Source of the DNA: Ectobius pallidus
Lineage: Eukaryota > Arthropoda > Insecta > Blattodea > Ectobiidae
Direction of reading: 5' to 3'
Assembly (NCBI GenBank): GCA_964059195.1
Contig: CAXKWD010000002.1
Coordinates: forward strand, 164,368,559 to 164,432,558
Length of the DNA stretch: 64,000 nucleotides
Below, one piece after another: positions 10,601 to 20,109 of the stretch. The stretch's first letter is position 1; every line of letters starts with the position of its first letter. The notes under the pieces are model-generated. The model was not told the DNA's origin. It was given only the letters and a program-made list of their open reading frames with translations, and ran no database searches. The position numbers were made by a program, and so were the translations under genes.

Positions 10601-13185
10601 GCTGAAGCGTCAAACACCACGCGAAGTTTCGTGGTAGTGCTTGAAGGTTTCAAGACTGGATGATGTGGAATAAAGTAGTCGAAGGAAGAGTGAATAGTAG
10701 GGTCCGCTGGCTCCATGTGGTCTAGGCGTTCGTACTCCGCCATGAAATTAACATATTCAGTAGAGAGAGATTGATTGCCAGCTAGACGCCTTTCTAAGGA
10801 TAAGAGTCTCTTATGAGCTTGTAGTCTAGTACTACCAAGAGTTTCTGGTTCAGCAACAAACGGTAGTTTGACAATGTATCTACCGTCAGAATCCCTCGTA
10901 GTGTTTTCTACGAAATGTTGTTCGCAGAATGATTCATTGGGAAAGGGGGCTTCATTGGAAATTTTTTCTAACTCCCAGAACTTAGTTAACTGATCGCTAA
11001 CAGCCTGGTCCGAAGTTAGAAAAGCAGAGTAATGTGACGAAGTCACATGCGTGGAAGGAATGTTGTTGGGAGTGGTCGATGACTTACGACCTGAATGGAA
11101 TCGTCTTGAAGATCGAGATTCTTCACTAGGATCAGCTGGAGGCAATTTTCCAGAAACATACCAACCTAAGTGAGAATTTTGCATGACAGGTAGCTGCGAG
11201 GCAGTAATTTGCCCTGGACAGACAATTTGGGAACAGATTTCCACTCCAAGTAAGAGATCAACATATTTGGGAGTGTGGAAATGTGGGTCGGCGAGGGTAA
11301 GATTGGGCGGAATGTCCCATGTGCGAGTATCAATTGGTTTACTAGGTAGTTTTGTGGTAATGATTTCTGGTACGACGATGGCATCTGCATCATAATACCA
11401 AGAAGTCGCATTGGAATGGATTGAAATTGGTACCACTATATGAGTACTCACTTGGGATGAGATTATTCCCGTGAGGGTAGTACGCTGAGAATAGGGTGGC
11501 AGATGAAGACGATTAGACAATCGACTGCTAATTAAGTTACAAGTGGAACCAGTATCGAGCAACGCCGTTACTTCGACTGGATAACCATTGGAATCGTTAA
11601 TGAGAACTGTAGCTGTGGGCAATAAACAGCTCTGCTGTGATGTACGAGAAGCTACAACACCAGCAGTATTAGCCGGTTGGGCATTTGGATCGTGAAGAAG
11701 AATGCTATGCCTGAGGGAACAGGTTTTGCATTTGTAAGTGTTGCAATAAGAAGAATGACCCTTTGGCGAAAGGCAAACATTACATATCTTGTGGGATCGA
11801 ACAAATTGGTCTCGTTGCCTGAGATCCATTGCTCTGAAAGCATCACAATAGAATAGGTTATGTACCATGAGCTTCTTGCAACAAATGCAACGAGAATGAT
11901 CATTGGATTTATTCCTAGTATTATTTGGGGTGGTAGTAGGAGTAGTCTTCACATTATTCTGAGAATTATTATTTGATTGTGACTTTATGGCTGAATCAGT
12001 CATTTGGAGAACCCGCACCTTGGTTTCAAGAAAGTTGAAAAGATCCTGAAGAGAGGGTAATCTGTCCTGTTTGATAGAAAATTCCCAATCTTTAATGATG
12101 TTAGGTTGAAGCTTATCAAGAACAACTTTAGAGATGATTAAGTCTGTCAAGCTAACATCCGTGTTGAGTGACTGTAACGCATGCACAGTACTAACGAAGT
12201 GGTCTAGATATTGCTGCAGGGATTCTGCATTATTCCTTTCAAGATGCGGAGGCGCGAACAAATGTTCCAGGTGTGTGTTCGCGATAAGACGATCATTGTC
12301 AAACCTTTCTGACAACGTACGCCATGCAATGTCGAAAGTGGCTGATGAAACTGGGATGTTTCTTATGACTGACATAACCTCAGCCGTTAGGCAAGATTTC
12401 AGATACTGAAACTTGTCCATTTCTGAAATATGCTGATTATTAAGAATTAGAGAGGTAAAGGTGTCACGAAATTCGATCCAAGCTGCCGGATCGCCTGAGA
12501 ACCGTGGAAGTCTAATCTCTGGCAATTTTGGTAACGTTGATGGTGGAGTATCTAACGACCAACGTTGACTACTAGAGGAACGCTCAGGTTGATAGATCTC
12601 CTTGTGTTTAGTAATTAGAGAATTGAGATAGGCCAGAGCCTTACGGCAATTCGCATCGACGTCGTGATACCCTTCAATCTCTTGAAATTGAGAATATTCA
12701 ACCTCGTATTGTTCAATAAGCTTCTCAAATTTGGTGCGAAGAATGACACACTCATGATAAGCGAGTTCATTCTCTATGACAAACTCATAAATGATTTGAC
12801 TGTAATCATCTAATTGAGATTTGACACGGTTAAGTTTAGCAAGATTAATTTGCGCTTCCTCATGGGCAGCGGCTTGGAGTAAACTGTCTTCATGAGCCTT
12901 AATTAGGCCCTTGGCATATGAGACAGCTTTAAGAACTGCATCTTCTACCGAATCTGCATATTCCAGTTCGGCATCTGAGAAATCTAATTGAGTGATTTGA
13001 GTTTGTATTTCCTCAAACCTCTTGTGTGTTTCTTGTAGTTTTTCCTTTCGAGAGAGAAGCTCTTGAAAGGACGCTTCATTAGTGATCACATAGCCTGAGA
13101 TGTGATTCACTTGGCGAGTAATTTGAGCCTTTAGTGGAGCACGCTTCGACTTCAAAGTATTAATGTTTGACTCTACAGTCGCCAT
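7687..13185 (-). CDS. BEL/Pao gag-pol polyprotein, 1832 residues, uninterrupted
   Basis: A single frame encodes all replication functions of a BEL/Pao retrotransposon. In order: a coiled-coil-like gag N-terminus (about 1-200); a DUF1759 gag domain around LPRFSGDPAAWIEFRDTF (near 230); paired Cys/His knuckles (about 433-495, e.g. CICCKKL and CNVCLSPKGHSSYC); a DUF1758 aspartic protease with LLDTGSTCNLISS (near 542); RT with FTADIAKMYRQV and the YVDD catalytic box (near 977); RNase H starting HGFCDSSEVAYGA (near 1153); integrase with an HHCC zinc region (about 1460-1510), then Asp (SIDYAGP, near 1532), Asp (SDNGTNF, near 1598) and Glu (GLHEAAVR, near 1648); and a DUF5641 C-terminus. The start MATVESNINTLKSKR is the first Met of the frame and fits family starts. 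The length is normal for gag-pol of this superfamily and all catalytic residues I can see are present. The product would act in cytoplasmic particles and in nuclear integration. Confidence 0.95.
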   Translation of the reverse strand: MATVESNINTLKSKRAPLKAQITRQVNHISGYVITNEASFQELLSRKEKLQETHKRFEEIQTQITQLDFSDAELEYADSVEDAVLKAVSYAKGLIKAHEDSLLQAAAHEEAQINLAKLNRVKSQLDDYSQIIYEFVIENELAYHECVILRTKFEKLIEQYEVEYSQFQEIEGYHDVDANCRKALAYLNSLITKHKEIYQPERSSSSQRWSLDTPPSTLPKLPEIRLPRFSGDPAAWIEFRDTFTSLILNNQHISEMDKFQYLKSCLTAEVMSVIRNIPVSSATFDIAWRTLSERFDNDRLIANTHLEHLFAPPHLERNNAESLQQYLDHFVSTVHALQSLNTDVSLTDLIISKVVLDKLQPNIIKDWEFSIKQDRLPSLQDLFNFLETKVRVLQMTDSAIKSQSNNNSQNNVKTTPTTTPNNTRNKSNDHSRCICCKKLMVHNLFYCDAFRAMDLRQRDQFVRSHKICNVCLSPKGHSSYCNTYKCKTCSLRHSILLHDPNAQPANTAGVVASRTSQQSCLLPTATVLINDSNGYPVEVTALLDTGSTCNLISSRLSNRLHLPPYSQRTTLTGIISSQVSTHIVVPISIHSNATSWYYDADAIVVPEIITTKLPSKPIDTRTWDIPPNLTLADPHFHTPKYVDLLLGVEICSQIVCPGQITASQLPVMQNSHLGWYVSGKLPPADPSEESRSSRRFHSGRKSSTTPNNIPSTHVTSSHYSAFLTSDQAVSDQLTKFWELEKISNEAPFPNESFCEQHFVENTTRDSDGRYIVKLPFVAEPETLGSTRLQAHKRLLSLERRLAGNQSLSTEYVNFMAEYERLDHMEPADPTIHSSFDYFIPHHPVLKPSSTTTKLRVVFDASAKSSNGKSLNDILAVGPTVQPDLFSILLRFRLNPIAFTADIAKMYRQVMIHSDHQPFQQILWRSSPTDPIKVFNLKTVTYGTASASFLATRAVKQLTIDEGTHFPLASFVLNNATYVDDIVASAPTVSQARSMISQLNTLLPLGGFQPRKWSSNIPELLEDIPLELQENQDFRTFGDSDVTSIKALGLIWQPSSDLLRIETSIDSSKPFVTCSRRALLSCIASIFDPLGLISPIVAYCKIIFQSLWKETSSWDECIPEPVAKKWIKVHGQLHLISQITIPRLALSQNSNSIQLHGFCDSSEVAYGACLYLRSIDQHGDVKISLLCAKSRIAPIKATTIPRLELLAAHLLANLIHKVLPTLQLHITSVYLWSDSNVVLGWLHRSPITLKTFVANRVADIQEYTANHTWRHVASRDNPADLISRGATPQDLVQNNLWWSGPPWLSEDISQWPGNNPLVVPDSLPETKVVAHIQAKTCTFYEWLSKFPYLKTLRIMAYVLRFLNNCKKPQSKLKGPLTADEISLSLQHCVKGVQQQAFSEEVQILTSGNDISKSSKLLSLSPFLDQDGILRVGGRLERSELPFDAKHQMLLPSNHSFTKHLIRHTHFQMCHAGPQLIIAHLRERFWVPSFRKVIRSVLRQCNTCFRFKAQPFQQKMADLPSARVTPISPFTNVSIDYAGPYSIKYGSPRSKITTKAYIAIFVCMSTKAVHLELVTTLTSRAFLAALSRFTGRRGIPSSITSDNGTNFVGAQADLQQLSELLSSHEHQASVQDATAHLNINWLFMPPHAPHMGGLHEAAVRSTKYHLKRMSTSFTFTYEEMSTLLIQIEAILNSRPLISLHEDIEDFNYLSPGHFLIGKPLVSLPTPDLTGGYSLRSRWDTLHQFVVNLWKRWSTDYLCTLQKRSKWTKALPNVKIGSPVLLIEDNIPPLKWILGIIDQIHPGPDGLVRVVTVRTPTGLYKRPIVKLAPLPIEDE

Positions 13186-13621
13186 TTTGAAATGAATACA
13201 ATGAGAGCAAATATCTATAAGTTAAAAAAAAAAAAAAAACCGCTCGCCTGCGTCTTGGCTTACTGGGGCCTAGCAAAGATTTCACTATGTGATGTGAAAA
13301 TGTTTATGTGTTGAGTTGCCTAGCACTTTGTAGCTATAAAGGCATGAGTAATGATAATGTATTACTTGAGAGTAATGTTGCAAGTGTAAGTGTAGCTTGT
13401 GTTTGAGTATTGTGTTAGGCGTTGGCTGCACAACCTAACCTTAAAAACTAACACTTTGCATGCAACTCACTGGGCATGCGCATGCCACTGCTTACCTGCA
13501 CTCAAACTGGCTAAGCAATATGCCAGGAGAAATATGAATCATTCACTGCACTAACCACTGCACTGAACACAGATGAAACAATTAACGAGCTCCAGGTTTA
13601 TTTAACTAGTGCACTGAGAAC
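13186..13621 (-). other. BEL element 5' leader
   Basis: About 440 bp between the primer site and the gag start. It has a run of 18 A on the plus strand (13226-13243), i.e. poly-T in the sense strand just upstream of the start codon. No other reading frame of note. Confidence 0.7.
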
Positions 13622-13640
13622 ACGTGCGGCCGGAGGACCA
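13622..13640 (-). promoter_or_regulatory. Putative tRNA primer-binding site of the BEL element
   Basis: In element orientation the sequence starting 3 bases after the 5' LTR reads TGGTCCTCCGGCCGCACGTG. It begins with TGG, the complement of the universal CCA tRNA end, at the expected distance. I could not assign the tRNA species from memory. A similar TGGTCCTCC follows the putative LTR at 19262-20097. Confidence 0.65.
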
Positions 13641-13643
13641 TTA

Positions 13644-15305
13644 TGTAGGGTTAAGGTTCTGGTAGGATGGACTGTATAAGGGAAGGTAGAAAACTAAATT
13701 TTGCCCCTACATTAGAATACCAAAAAATAAAATTTCAATAAAATTTTGAGGTTAATTTTATTTATTAACAAACACTGGAGCTGATTATTTGTTAGTAGAC
13801 TATATGCACTATTGAATCATTAATTAAAATCCTTGAATTATATATGTATATATAAGCTTATGAAAAAGAAAAAGAAAAAGAAAATTCACTGTTACTTGCT
13901 GAGAATTACATAGAAAAAAAATTATGAAACACAGTCACTTGAACACCGTCCATAGGCCTACTATATCTTGAGATTATTTCTTGCACTGTTGAGTTGATGT
14001 TCTTCTGAGGTTGAAGGTTGACGTTCTTCTGAAGTTGAAGGTTGACAAGTGAAAAATGCGTTGCAATAAATGGTCTTTACCTTGCAGTGAATGATTTCAG
14101 CATTTAAGATGTTTAGAATAGTGAATATTAATTGCAGTGAGTACTTGCTGTTACATTACAGCGTGGAATGTTAGGTTGAGAATGAGGTTATGTTTGTACA
14201 TAGTTGTTTGCACTTGTTGAGTGGTACTGACTTGATGCACTTGAACAACTGCACTGGAGAAGTGTGTTAAAAATGCGCTTATTGAATATGAATGTTGAAG
14301 ATTGCGTACCGCATGAGCGATGTAATAGTGAACTCACAGCTCGCAGTGGTGTGGCTGTGTTGTGATGAACAAACTTACATGATTTGAGGTTACTGCGAAG
14401 AATGTACGAAAGTTATGTTTCACCCGTTACTTGAGGTTCTTTGTTCTCTTGCCGCTCAAAAACGGCAAGAAGTTACGTGCACTTCTAGAGATGAATTTTT
14501 GACGACTAGTGGGGCGGCTTGCCCCCGGGCGATTTTTATACACGTTGGTTGCGCAATTGTTATAACATAAACAAATTATGTCATCTTAATTCTGATTCGA
14601 TGAGATTTGCCGCCCTGAGTTAGGTTTCACCAATAAGGTTAATTCATTACGTCATTATCAGAATTACCATAAAATTCATTAGTTGAAGTCCCTAATTAAA
14701 GACAAAGACTTGTCCCTTAATTGTTTAGTCAAACAGTCTATGTACTGAAATTATGTATGAATAATTGAGTTTAAGAACAGGTGTTGTAATAACACACGAG
14801 ATTCCGTTTTCCAATGAGTGGCTTCAGAGATATTTGACATGCTTTATGCTAAGGCGTCATTACGGAAAACTATTGATTTAACGTATGGAAAACGTTGCAT
14901 TCATTTACTGCGCTATTTTTGACCACCTTCTATATGAATCCATAAGAAGTTTCTAAATTCCAATCACACAATGTATCGAAATTCATAATTCGCTGGATTT
15001 CAAGCGCTGAGCTAGTTTCAGCTTAATTTGTGTTAAGTTTGTGATGCTGAATCGATCACAGCGCCTCTAGTGAGCATTTGATGAACGATGCTTGTAAACA
15101 TAGATGGCCGCTGTCTTAAGCATGAAAGTATTCAATGTTACACGAAATAATTCCTTATACTCACTAAGGCAAACAAAATTACATGAAAATGTATTAATTA
15201 AGTTAGCACAGGTAATGGCAAATGTGAATTATATTAAGTAGAAAATATCTGCATTACCTAGAAACCTTAACCTTAAATTCTTGGCTATATGCTTATGTTT
15301 CAACA
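13644..15305 (-). repeat. BEL element 5' LTR (right on the + strand)
   Basis: 1662 bp, apparently identical to 5504-7165. Transcription would start inside it and run leftward. The outer edge ends CAACA directly before the target duplication ATAAA. Confidence 0.95.
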
Positions 15306-15310
15306 ATAAA

Positions 15311-16235
15311 TGACAACTTTTCCGGGTTGGAGGCTGTGGTTCTAAGTCTAATATCTTGAGAAAAGAACACTTTTTGCTAAACAGAAAAGAAACATAAATA
15401 GCTCGACCCTGTCAGGTGATATGAAAAAGTCAATATTGTTTTGTTTTGCAAGTTTCGAAATACAATAATTCGTCGTTGCTGGTGAAAAACCTCTTATGTG
15501 CAAAAAATGAAATTTTACAGGAGGGATAAAAAACTGTATTCAACAGAGGTAATTGGATTTCTTAGATATATTTTGCAATAGTTTTCTCTAATGTATAATT
15601 AGATATACATTTATAAAACTTCTGTGATGTAATTGTGTATTACTTGAATATTGTTGACTTTTTATTATTTTTCATGCACATAGGAGATTTTTCCCTTCCA
15701 CGAAAGTGACACATAGGAGATTTTGTTCCATGAAATGTTAACAAGTCTGATATTAAAACATGTTCATTCCGCAGAACAATTTAAGGAGAATTAACTTATA
15801 CATTAAAATAAACTTTATTTATTTAATCGTTATTTTATTCAGTCCTCAAAGTGTCTGAAAGCATTGTCAATAACAAGATCACAAAATCTATAATCACATG
15901 TTCCAGATTAATACTTTTCAACTTTTCTCTTTGTCTGGTTTCACCCTCAAATTGTCTTAAAAAGCATGATAATCACGACCTATAACTAGTTTGAACACTT
16001 GAAAATTATTAAATTTGAATTATTATTATACGAAGAAACTTCCTTAATGCTATCAGCTTTTTCCTATATTAAAGTCTTCTTTGTAAAATAATTAAATGGA
16101 TAAATATTAATTTGATAATACGTAATAAAATAATAGTAACCAGAAATTTGTAGCACTAGCATTAAGAGTAGTAGTAGTAGTAGACCCGAAGGGAAAAGAC
16201 CACATGGAAGACCTAGACATAGGTAAGAGGACAAT
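15311..16235. repeat. Duplicated block, copy 1, right of the BEL insertion
   Basis: Continues the block begun at 2735 and matches 63076-64000. The only difference I saw is T at 15579 against C at 63344. The match runs to the end of the window, so the block's right boundary is unknown. Confidence 0.9.
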
Positions 16236-17633
16236 ATTAGGATGGATTTGGGGGAAGTAGGATTTGCGAGGGATGATTGGATGGAGTTAGCACAAAATAG
16301 GGTTGAATGGCGGGCTCAGGTAAGCGCGGCAATGAACCTTCGGGTTCCATAAAATAGATAATATTCCTTTAGCTTACTGAGGAATTGTCTATTGCCATTG
16401 AGCAAGGAAGTAAATAAGTAGTAGTAATAATACTAACAATAATAATGATAGTGGTATTAGTATTAGCAGTAGTAAAATTTACTAGAAAAGGAGCATTAAT
16501 TTTGTCAAAATGATAACTCAGCATGCCTGCTATATGATAAATTAGCTCTTCATTATTAATTGTTATTGGTTCAGAACTATACGAAGGAACTTCTTCGGTG
16601 CTATCAACTTCATTAATAATGAAGTTCTCTTGTGTAAAATAAAATAAATCGAATGACGTTAGTTAATGATGAATGTAATAATAATAGTAACAGTAATAAT
16701 AATATTAATAATAATAATAGCTATAAATATCTTATTTAGAATCCGGAAAACTATTCACAATAAAAAAAAACTTTGATAAATTTGATTGAATTATTTAAAT
16801 TATGTTATAATTATTTTTCTTACCATTGTCCTGTTAATCAGCTGAAGAATCTTGCGATAGTGCCAATTGTGCTAATTTTTTACTTTTTACCACGGTACCA
16901 TCACGGAAAAGCACACCTACATCCTATAAAGTCAACCCAGTCACTACTTTGAGTTTGTCTCTAGTCTTCACTTTAAAAAACTTATGGCTCTGCGGTCAGA
17001 GGAATTTTTCAACACATTGAAGGCCAAGAACCAGCAAAAAATATCGAAACAAAGTAATAAAGAGGGGGGCTGACAAACCACATTCCTTGGCTATTCATAA
17101 ACCCCTCTGAAGCCCATAATACGTCAAATGTATCTTGTCAGCCAGACATATATACTCGTACATTTACTTCATGAAATAAATTTACAAATTGAAATTTACA
17201 TTATATACAGTAAAACACATAGACAGCGAATCATAAAGGCTATGCATGTAAATATTTATTAATATTTGTGAATTATAAATTAATGAATATTGTAATAAAT
17301 CTATTGTGTGCATGTAAGCGTAATCTTACCAAACCTCTTATGTGCATAGTTAAACACATCAGAGGTGGCTATTTCACGGCAGTCTGGCGAAAATGCATTG
17401 GTACCAAACCTCTCATGTGTATAATGTGAGCACATAGGATATTTTTCACGGCAGGAGAACTGCACTGACACATAGGAGGTTTGATATTTTCATAAATAAC
17501 ATTTTCTGTGGTAGAGATACACATAAGAGCTTTTGTCACAACATGCAGAGCGATCTAAGCTTTCCAACAGAATCAAAACCTCATTTTCGTCAATTGCGAC
17601 ACATAGGAGGTTTTTTGCCGGCAACGACGAATT
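15467..17633. mobile_element. Unclassified DNA element with inverted ends and a repeated 13-bp motif
   Basis: The outer ends form an imperfect inverted repeat of roughly 38 bp: AATTCGTCGTTGCTGGTGAA at 15467 against the complement of 17633 leftward. At least nine copies of a motif close to CACATAGGAGGTTT occur, clustered at both ends: near 15485, 15676, 15709, 17330, 17404, 17430, 17467, 17518 and 17598, in both orientations. Clustered subterminal motifs of this kind are typical of transposase-binding sites in DNA transposons. There is no transposase frame, so it is non-autonomous. The interior contains a diverged internal duplication (16030-16140 against 16570-16690) and a LINE tail. I found no clear target duplication, so the superfamily is open. 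Confidence 0.55.
16191..16352 (+). pseudogene. C-terminal tail of a LINE reverse transcriptase
   Basis: The translation reads GKRPHGRPRHR, a stop, then EDNIRMDLGEVGFARDDWME, LAQNRVEWRAQVSAAMNLRV and a stop. 'GRP..RW.D.I..DL..VG....DW..LAQDR..WR..V.AAMNL' is the common C-terminus of a group of insect LINEs. It follows a (TAG)n tract at 16169-16183. The rest of the LINE is absent, so this is a relic fragment. Confidence 0.7.
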
Positions 17634-17639
17634 GCTATA

Positions 17640-18186
17640 ATTTATGTCGGTGAGAATTTCACTGTCAGTAATTTATATGAACCATAAATGAAATCCAAAA
17701 TAAAATTCTGTGAACTGTAAAAAATGAGGGAAATATATTACAGCTGAATTCAAAAACAATATCAAAATAATACAACATACTGGTATTGTCTTTTAATTTT
17801 ACAGTTGTGAGATGTTAGCATGGAAACCACCATATGCCAATTTTTTCATAAAACTATTGGTATCAAGCATTCCTTCACAAGAGAAACAAATCAAATGCAG
17901 TAATCTGTACAGAAGTTTTAAGAAGATTCTACATGAATATTAATGGATATTAATGAAATATTTCTCATGCTGAAGGCAAGTGTCCAACACAGGATTCTTC
18001 TAACATGCAAGACATCTGCAAGACACTAGCTACAACCTGAACTCAGTGGCACATTCAGTCAATTGGTCATCAGGAATAAACAATACTGCTGGTATGTATT
18101 GCAAGGAAGTTACTAGTTGGGTGTCATTATTTTCTCTTGAGTAGTGTAGTGATACAATTTTGAGATAAATCCTAAAGCATTCATTA
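17640..18186. other. No gene recognised
   Basis: AT-rich sequence. A minus-strand open frame at 18030-18278 overlaps the start of the hAT-like element and resembles nothing known. Confidence 0.35.
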
Positions 18187-18194
18187 GTTATAAT

Positions 18195-19085
18195 TAGGGT
18201 TCGATGTTTACGGCATGTCATATTTTTATCCTGACATCCATTCTCATTGCAAACACAAATTAAACATGAATTGCACATTTGTCATCCTAATCAGAGTGTT
18301 TTTATTTTGCCTATAAAGCCGTGGGTGAGTTGGTAGCATGACTGCCAGCCACCTGGGCAGCCCAGGTTCGATTCCCGGCCGGGTCGGGGATTTTTCAGTA
18401 GTGAAAAATGTCTTTCCCGGGTTCAGGACTGGGTGTGTGTGTGTGTGTCCTTAGGTTTAAGTAGGTAGGGGACTGGCGCACCCCGGTAACAAATCCGCTG
18501 TGAATATCCCCTTACAGGATCACCAGAGGTCGCTCGCAAACCTGAGCAATAACTTTTATAATGTCATATTTTGGTCATTTTCATGGTCTTGGTCATATTT
18601 CGGTCATATTTGTAGTTTAAGTCATACTTCAGTTATAGATTCAGTAAAAGATCACAATTATGCAGTATGTGCACTAAACTGTCAACTTAAATTTTTTCCG
18701 AAAAAGAGTTACGAATATTTTGGTTTTACTGTAACTGAAATGTGGGAGACAATGACAAGTAATAGCATGATTACCTCTTTTTCCTTGTTAACAACTTCCA
18801 ATAAACATGTTTTTAAAATATTTTCAGTACACATTTGTAGTGGTAGCCTATCTGGAAACATTAACGGATTAGAAGGAAAACTGTAGATCACCTGTAAAAT
18901 TGTTAAAAAGTGATTATGTGATGTTAATTTAGTCTCTTCAAACAGTTTAAATTGGAACATTTATTATTAGAAAATACGTTCCTTTATGATAAAACATTTT
19001 GGAATTTTGGGTCATATTTAGTCATTTTAAGGTCATATTTGCAGTCATATTTTCCACGTTTTAGGTCATAAACGTCCAAACCCTA
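18195..19085. mobile_element. Non-autonomous hAT-like element, 891 bp, SINE inside
   Basis: Ends are inverted: TAGGGTTCGATGTTTACGGC at the left and the complement of TAGGGTTTGGACGTTTATGA at the right. Flanks are an 8-bp direct repeat with one mismatch (GTTATAAT at 18187-18194, GTTATGAT at 19086-19093). Several GTCATATTT(T/C)GGTCAT-like units lie near both ends, e.g. 18561-18630 and 19010-19060. The 8-bp duplication points to hAT. It encodes no transposase. The open frame at 18500-18886 spans the SINE edge and is not credible. Confidence 0.75.
18318..18505 (+). mobile_element. tRNA-derived SINE (family 2) inside the hAT-like element
   Basis: The head reads GCCGTGGGTGAGTTGGTAGC with an A-box-like GAGTTGGTAGCATGACTGCC and a perfect B box GGTTCGATTCC at 18365-18375, at normal tRNA spacing. 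The body continues with GGGTCGGGGATTTTTCAG and a short (GT)n. The same body occurs at 20993-21250. A RNA polymerase III internal promoter is therefore present in sequence. The exact 3' end is uncertain. Confidence 0.75.
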
Positions 19086-19261
19086 GTTATGATCAATACC
19101 AATAGTTTATAAAATTGAGATATAGAAAGCAATAGTGGCCTAAGCCACAATTTTGACATAATTGAATAATGATAGTATTCAGTTGGATTGTGCTTTATAT
19201 GGACAGAAAGGGGTACAAGGGCATTAATTTAATTACAGCTGGAAATAAAATGAGTAGAATG

Positions 19262-20097
19262 TGTTGGGGAAAGCTATGGGTTTCTACTAGCATTTTTCTA
19301 CGTGTCTAGTATGAGTGTATATTCAAATGTTCCGCTCAGTGCATTTCTCTCTCTCAGCGCATTGATATGAGTATAAGTCCGCTTATTTCTGTGAATCCCC
19401 GTTCATAGACAGGTGCAGGCTTATGCAGCTTCATGACCTCACGGCGTCATGTTAGAACAGTTAGCGTCGAGCCTCCACGCGTGATAGACGTGCTGGAGCT
19501 CAGTCTAGTATCCCGCCTAATTCAGACAATAGAACAGAGGTTTTCTATTAATTAGCGGATAAATACATAATACTTCCATTTACAAGTATTATCTTGTGTT
19601 ATTAATTAATCTACACTAATTACAGTAGATTCAGTGTTATCGGCTTCTTAGATCAGTCTAAAAGTTCGTGTTTCAGTGCGGCAACGTTGCGCAACCAAGC
19701 GTTCGCAATAGCTCGTTTATAAAGTTCAGTAGAGTAAAGATTTCAGAGTGAAATCATATTAGAATTAATACAGCTATCATTACGCTCATTTTAAGATATA
19801 AATTATATTGCTGGCATAATTAGAGAAATTATTCGCCACGTGTGTACCAAGTTCGCGCCAAAGCACATTCCTTTGTTCAGTGCAAATGCACCTATCTCAA
19901 ATTCATTATATATCTTGTTTCAGTGTTTCTATTACTATTTCAAGTGCATTCTTTACCTATATGTTATGAGAATAAATGTCACATAGTTTATTACATGAAA
20001 AGGTTTGTGATCCAATATTACATCCGAAGATCCCTGTTCCAGCACCTGAGATTTATAAGTCCACTTCGCTCTACTCATTTTATTATTGTTTAATGCA
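19262..20097 (+). mobile_element. Probable solo or remnant BEL-type LTR
   Basis: The stretch starts TGTTGGGGAAAGC and ends TAATGCA. It is followed after a few bases by TTGGTCCTCCAGCTCC (20102 on), which resembles the primer site of the intact BEL element (TGGTCCTCC) at the right distance from an LTR end. No gag or pol follows: the sequence loses similarity within 100 bp. The call rests on TG...CA ends and the primer-like site only. I could not find a second LTR or a target duplication. Confidence 0.4.
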
Positions 20098-20109
20098 ATA
20101 ATTGGTCCT

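Larger units (their letters stand above)
5504..15305 (-). mobile_element. Full-length BEL/Pao LTR retrotransposon, apparently intact
   Basis: The element is 9802 bp, minus-strand oriented, and bounded by two 1662-bp LTRs. Its flanks are a 5-bp direct repeat ATAAA (5499-5503 and 15306-15310). The undisturbed target is readable at 63071-63075 in the second copy of the host block, confirming the boundaries. In element order it holds: 5' LTR (13644-15305), a tRNA primer site just inside it, a leader (13186-13643), one gag-pol frame (13185-7687), a 3' untranslated stretch (7686-7166) and the 3' LTR (5504-7165). Both LTRs run TG...CA and look identical by eye, so insertion was recent. No env frame is visible between pol and the 3' LTR. 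Confidence 0.95.

Noticed and set aside
18500..18886. 128-codon frame
   Set aside because: It spans the SINE edge and the interior of a non-autonomous hAT-like element, and its sequence is dominated by the GTCATATTT repeats.
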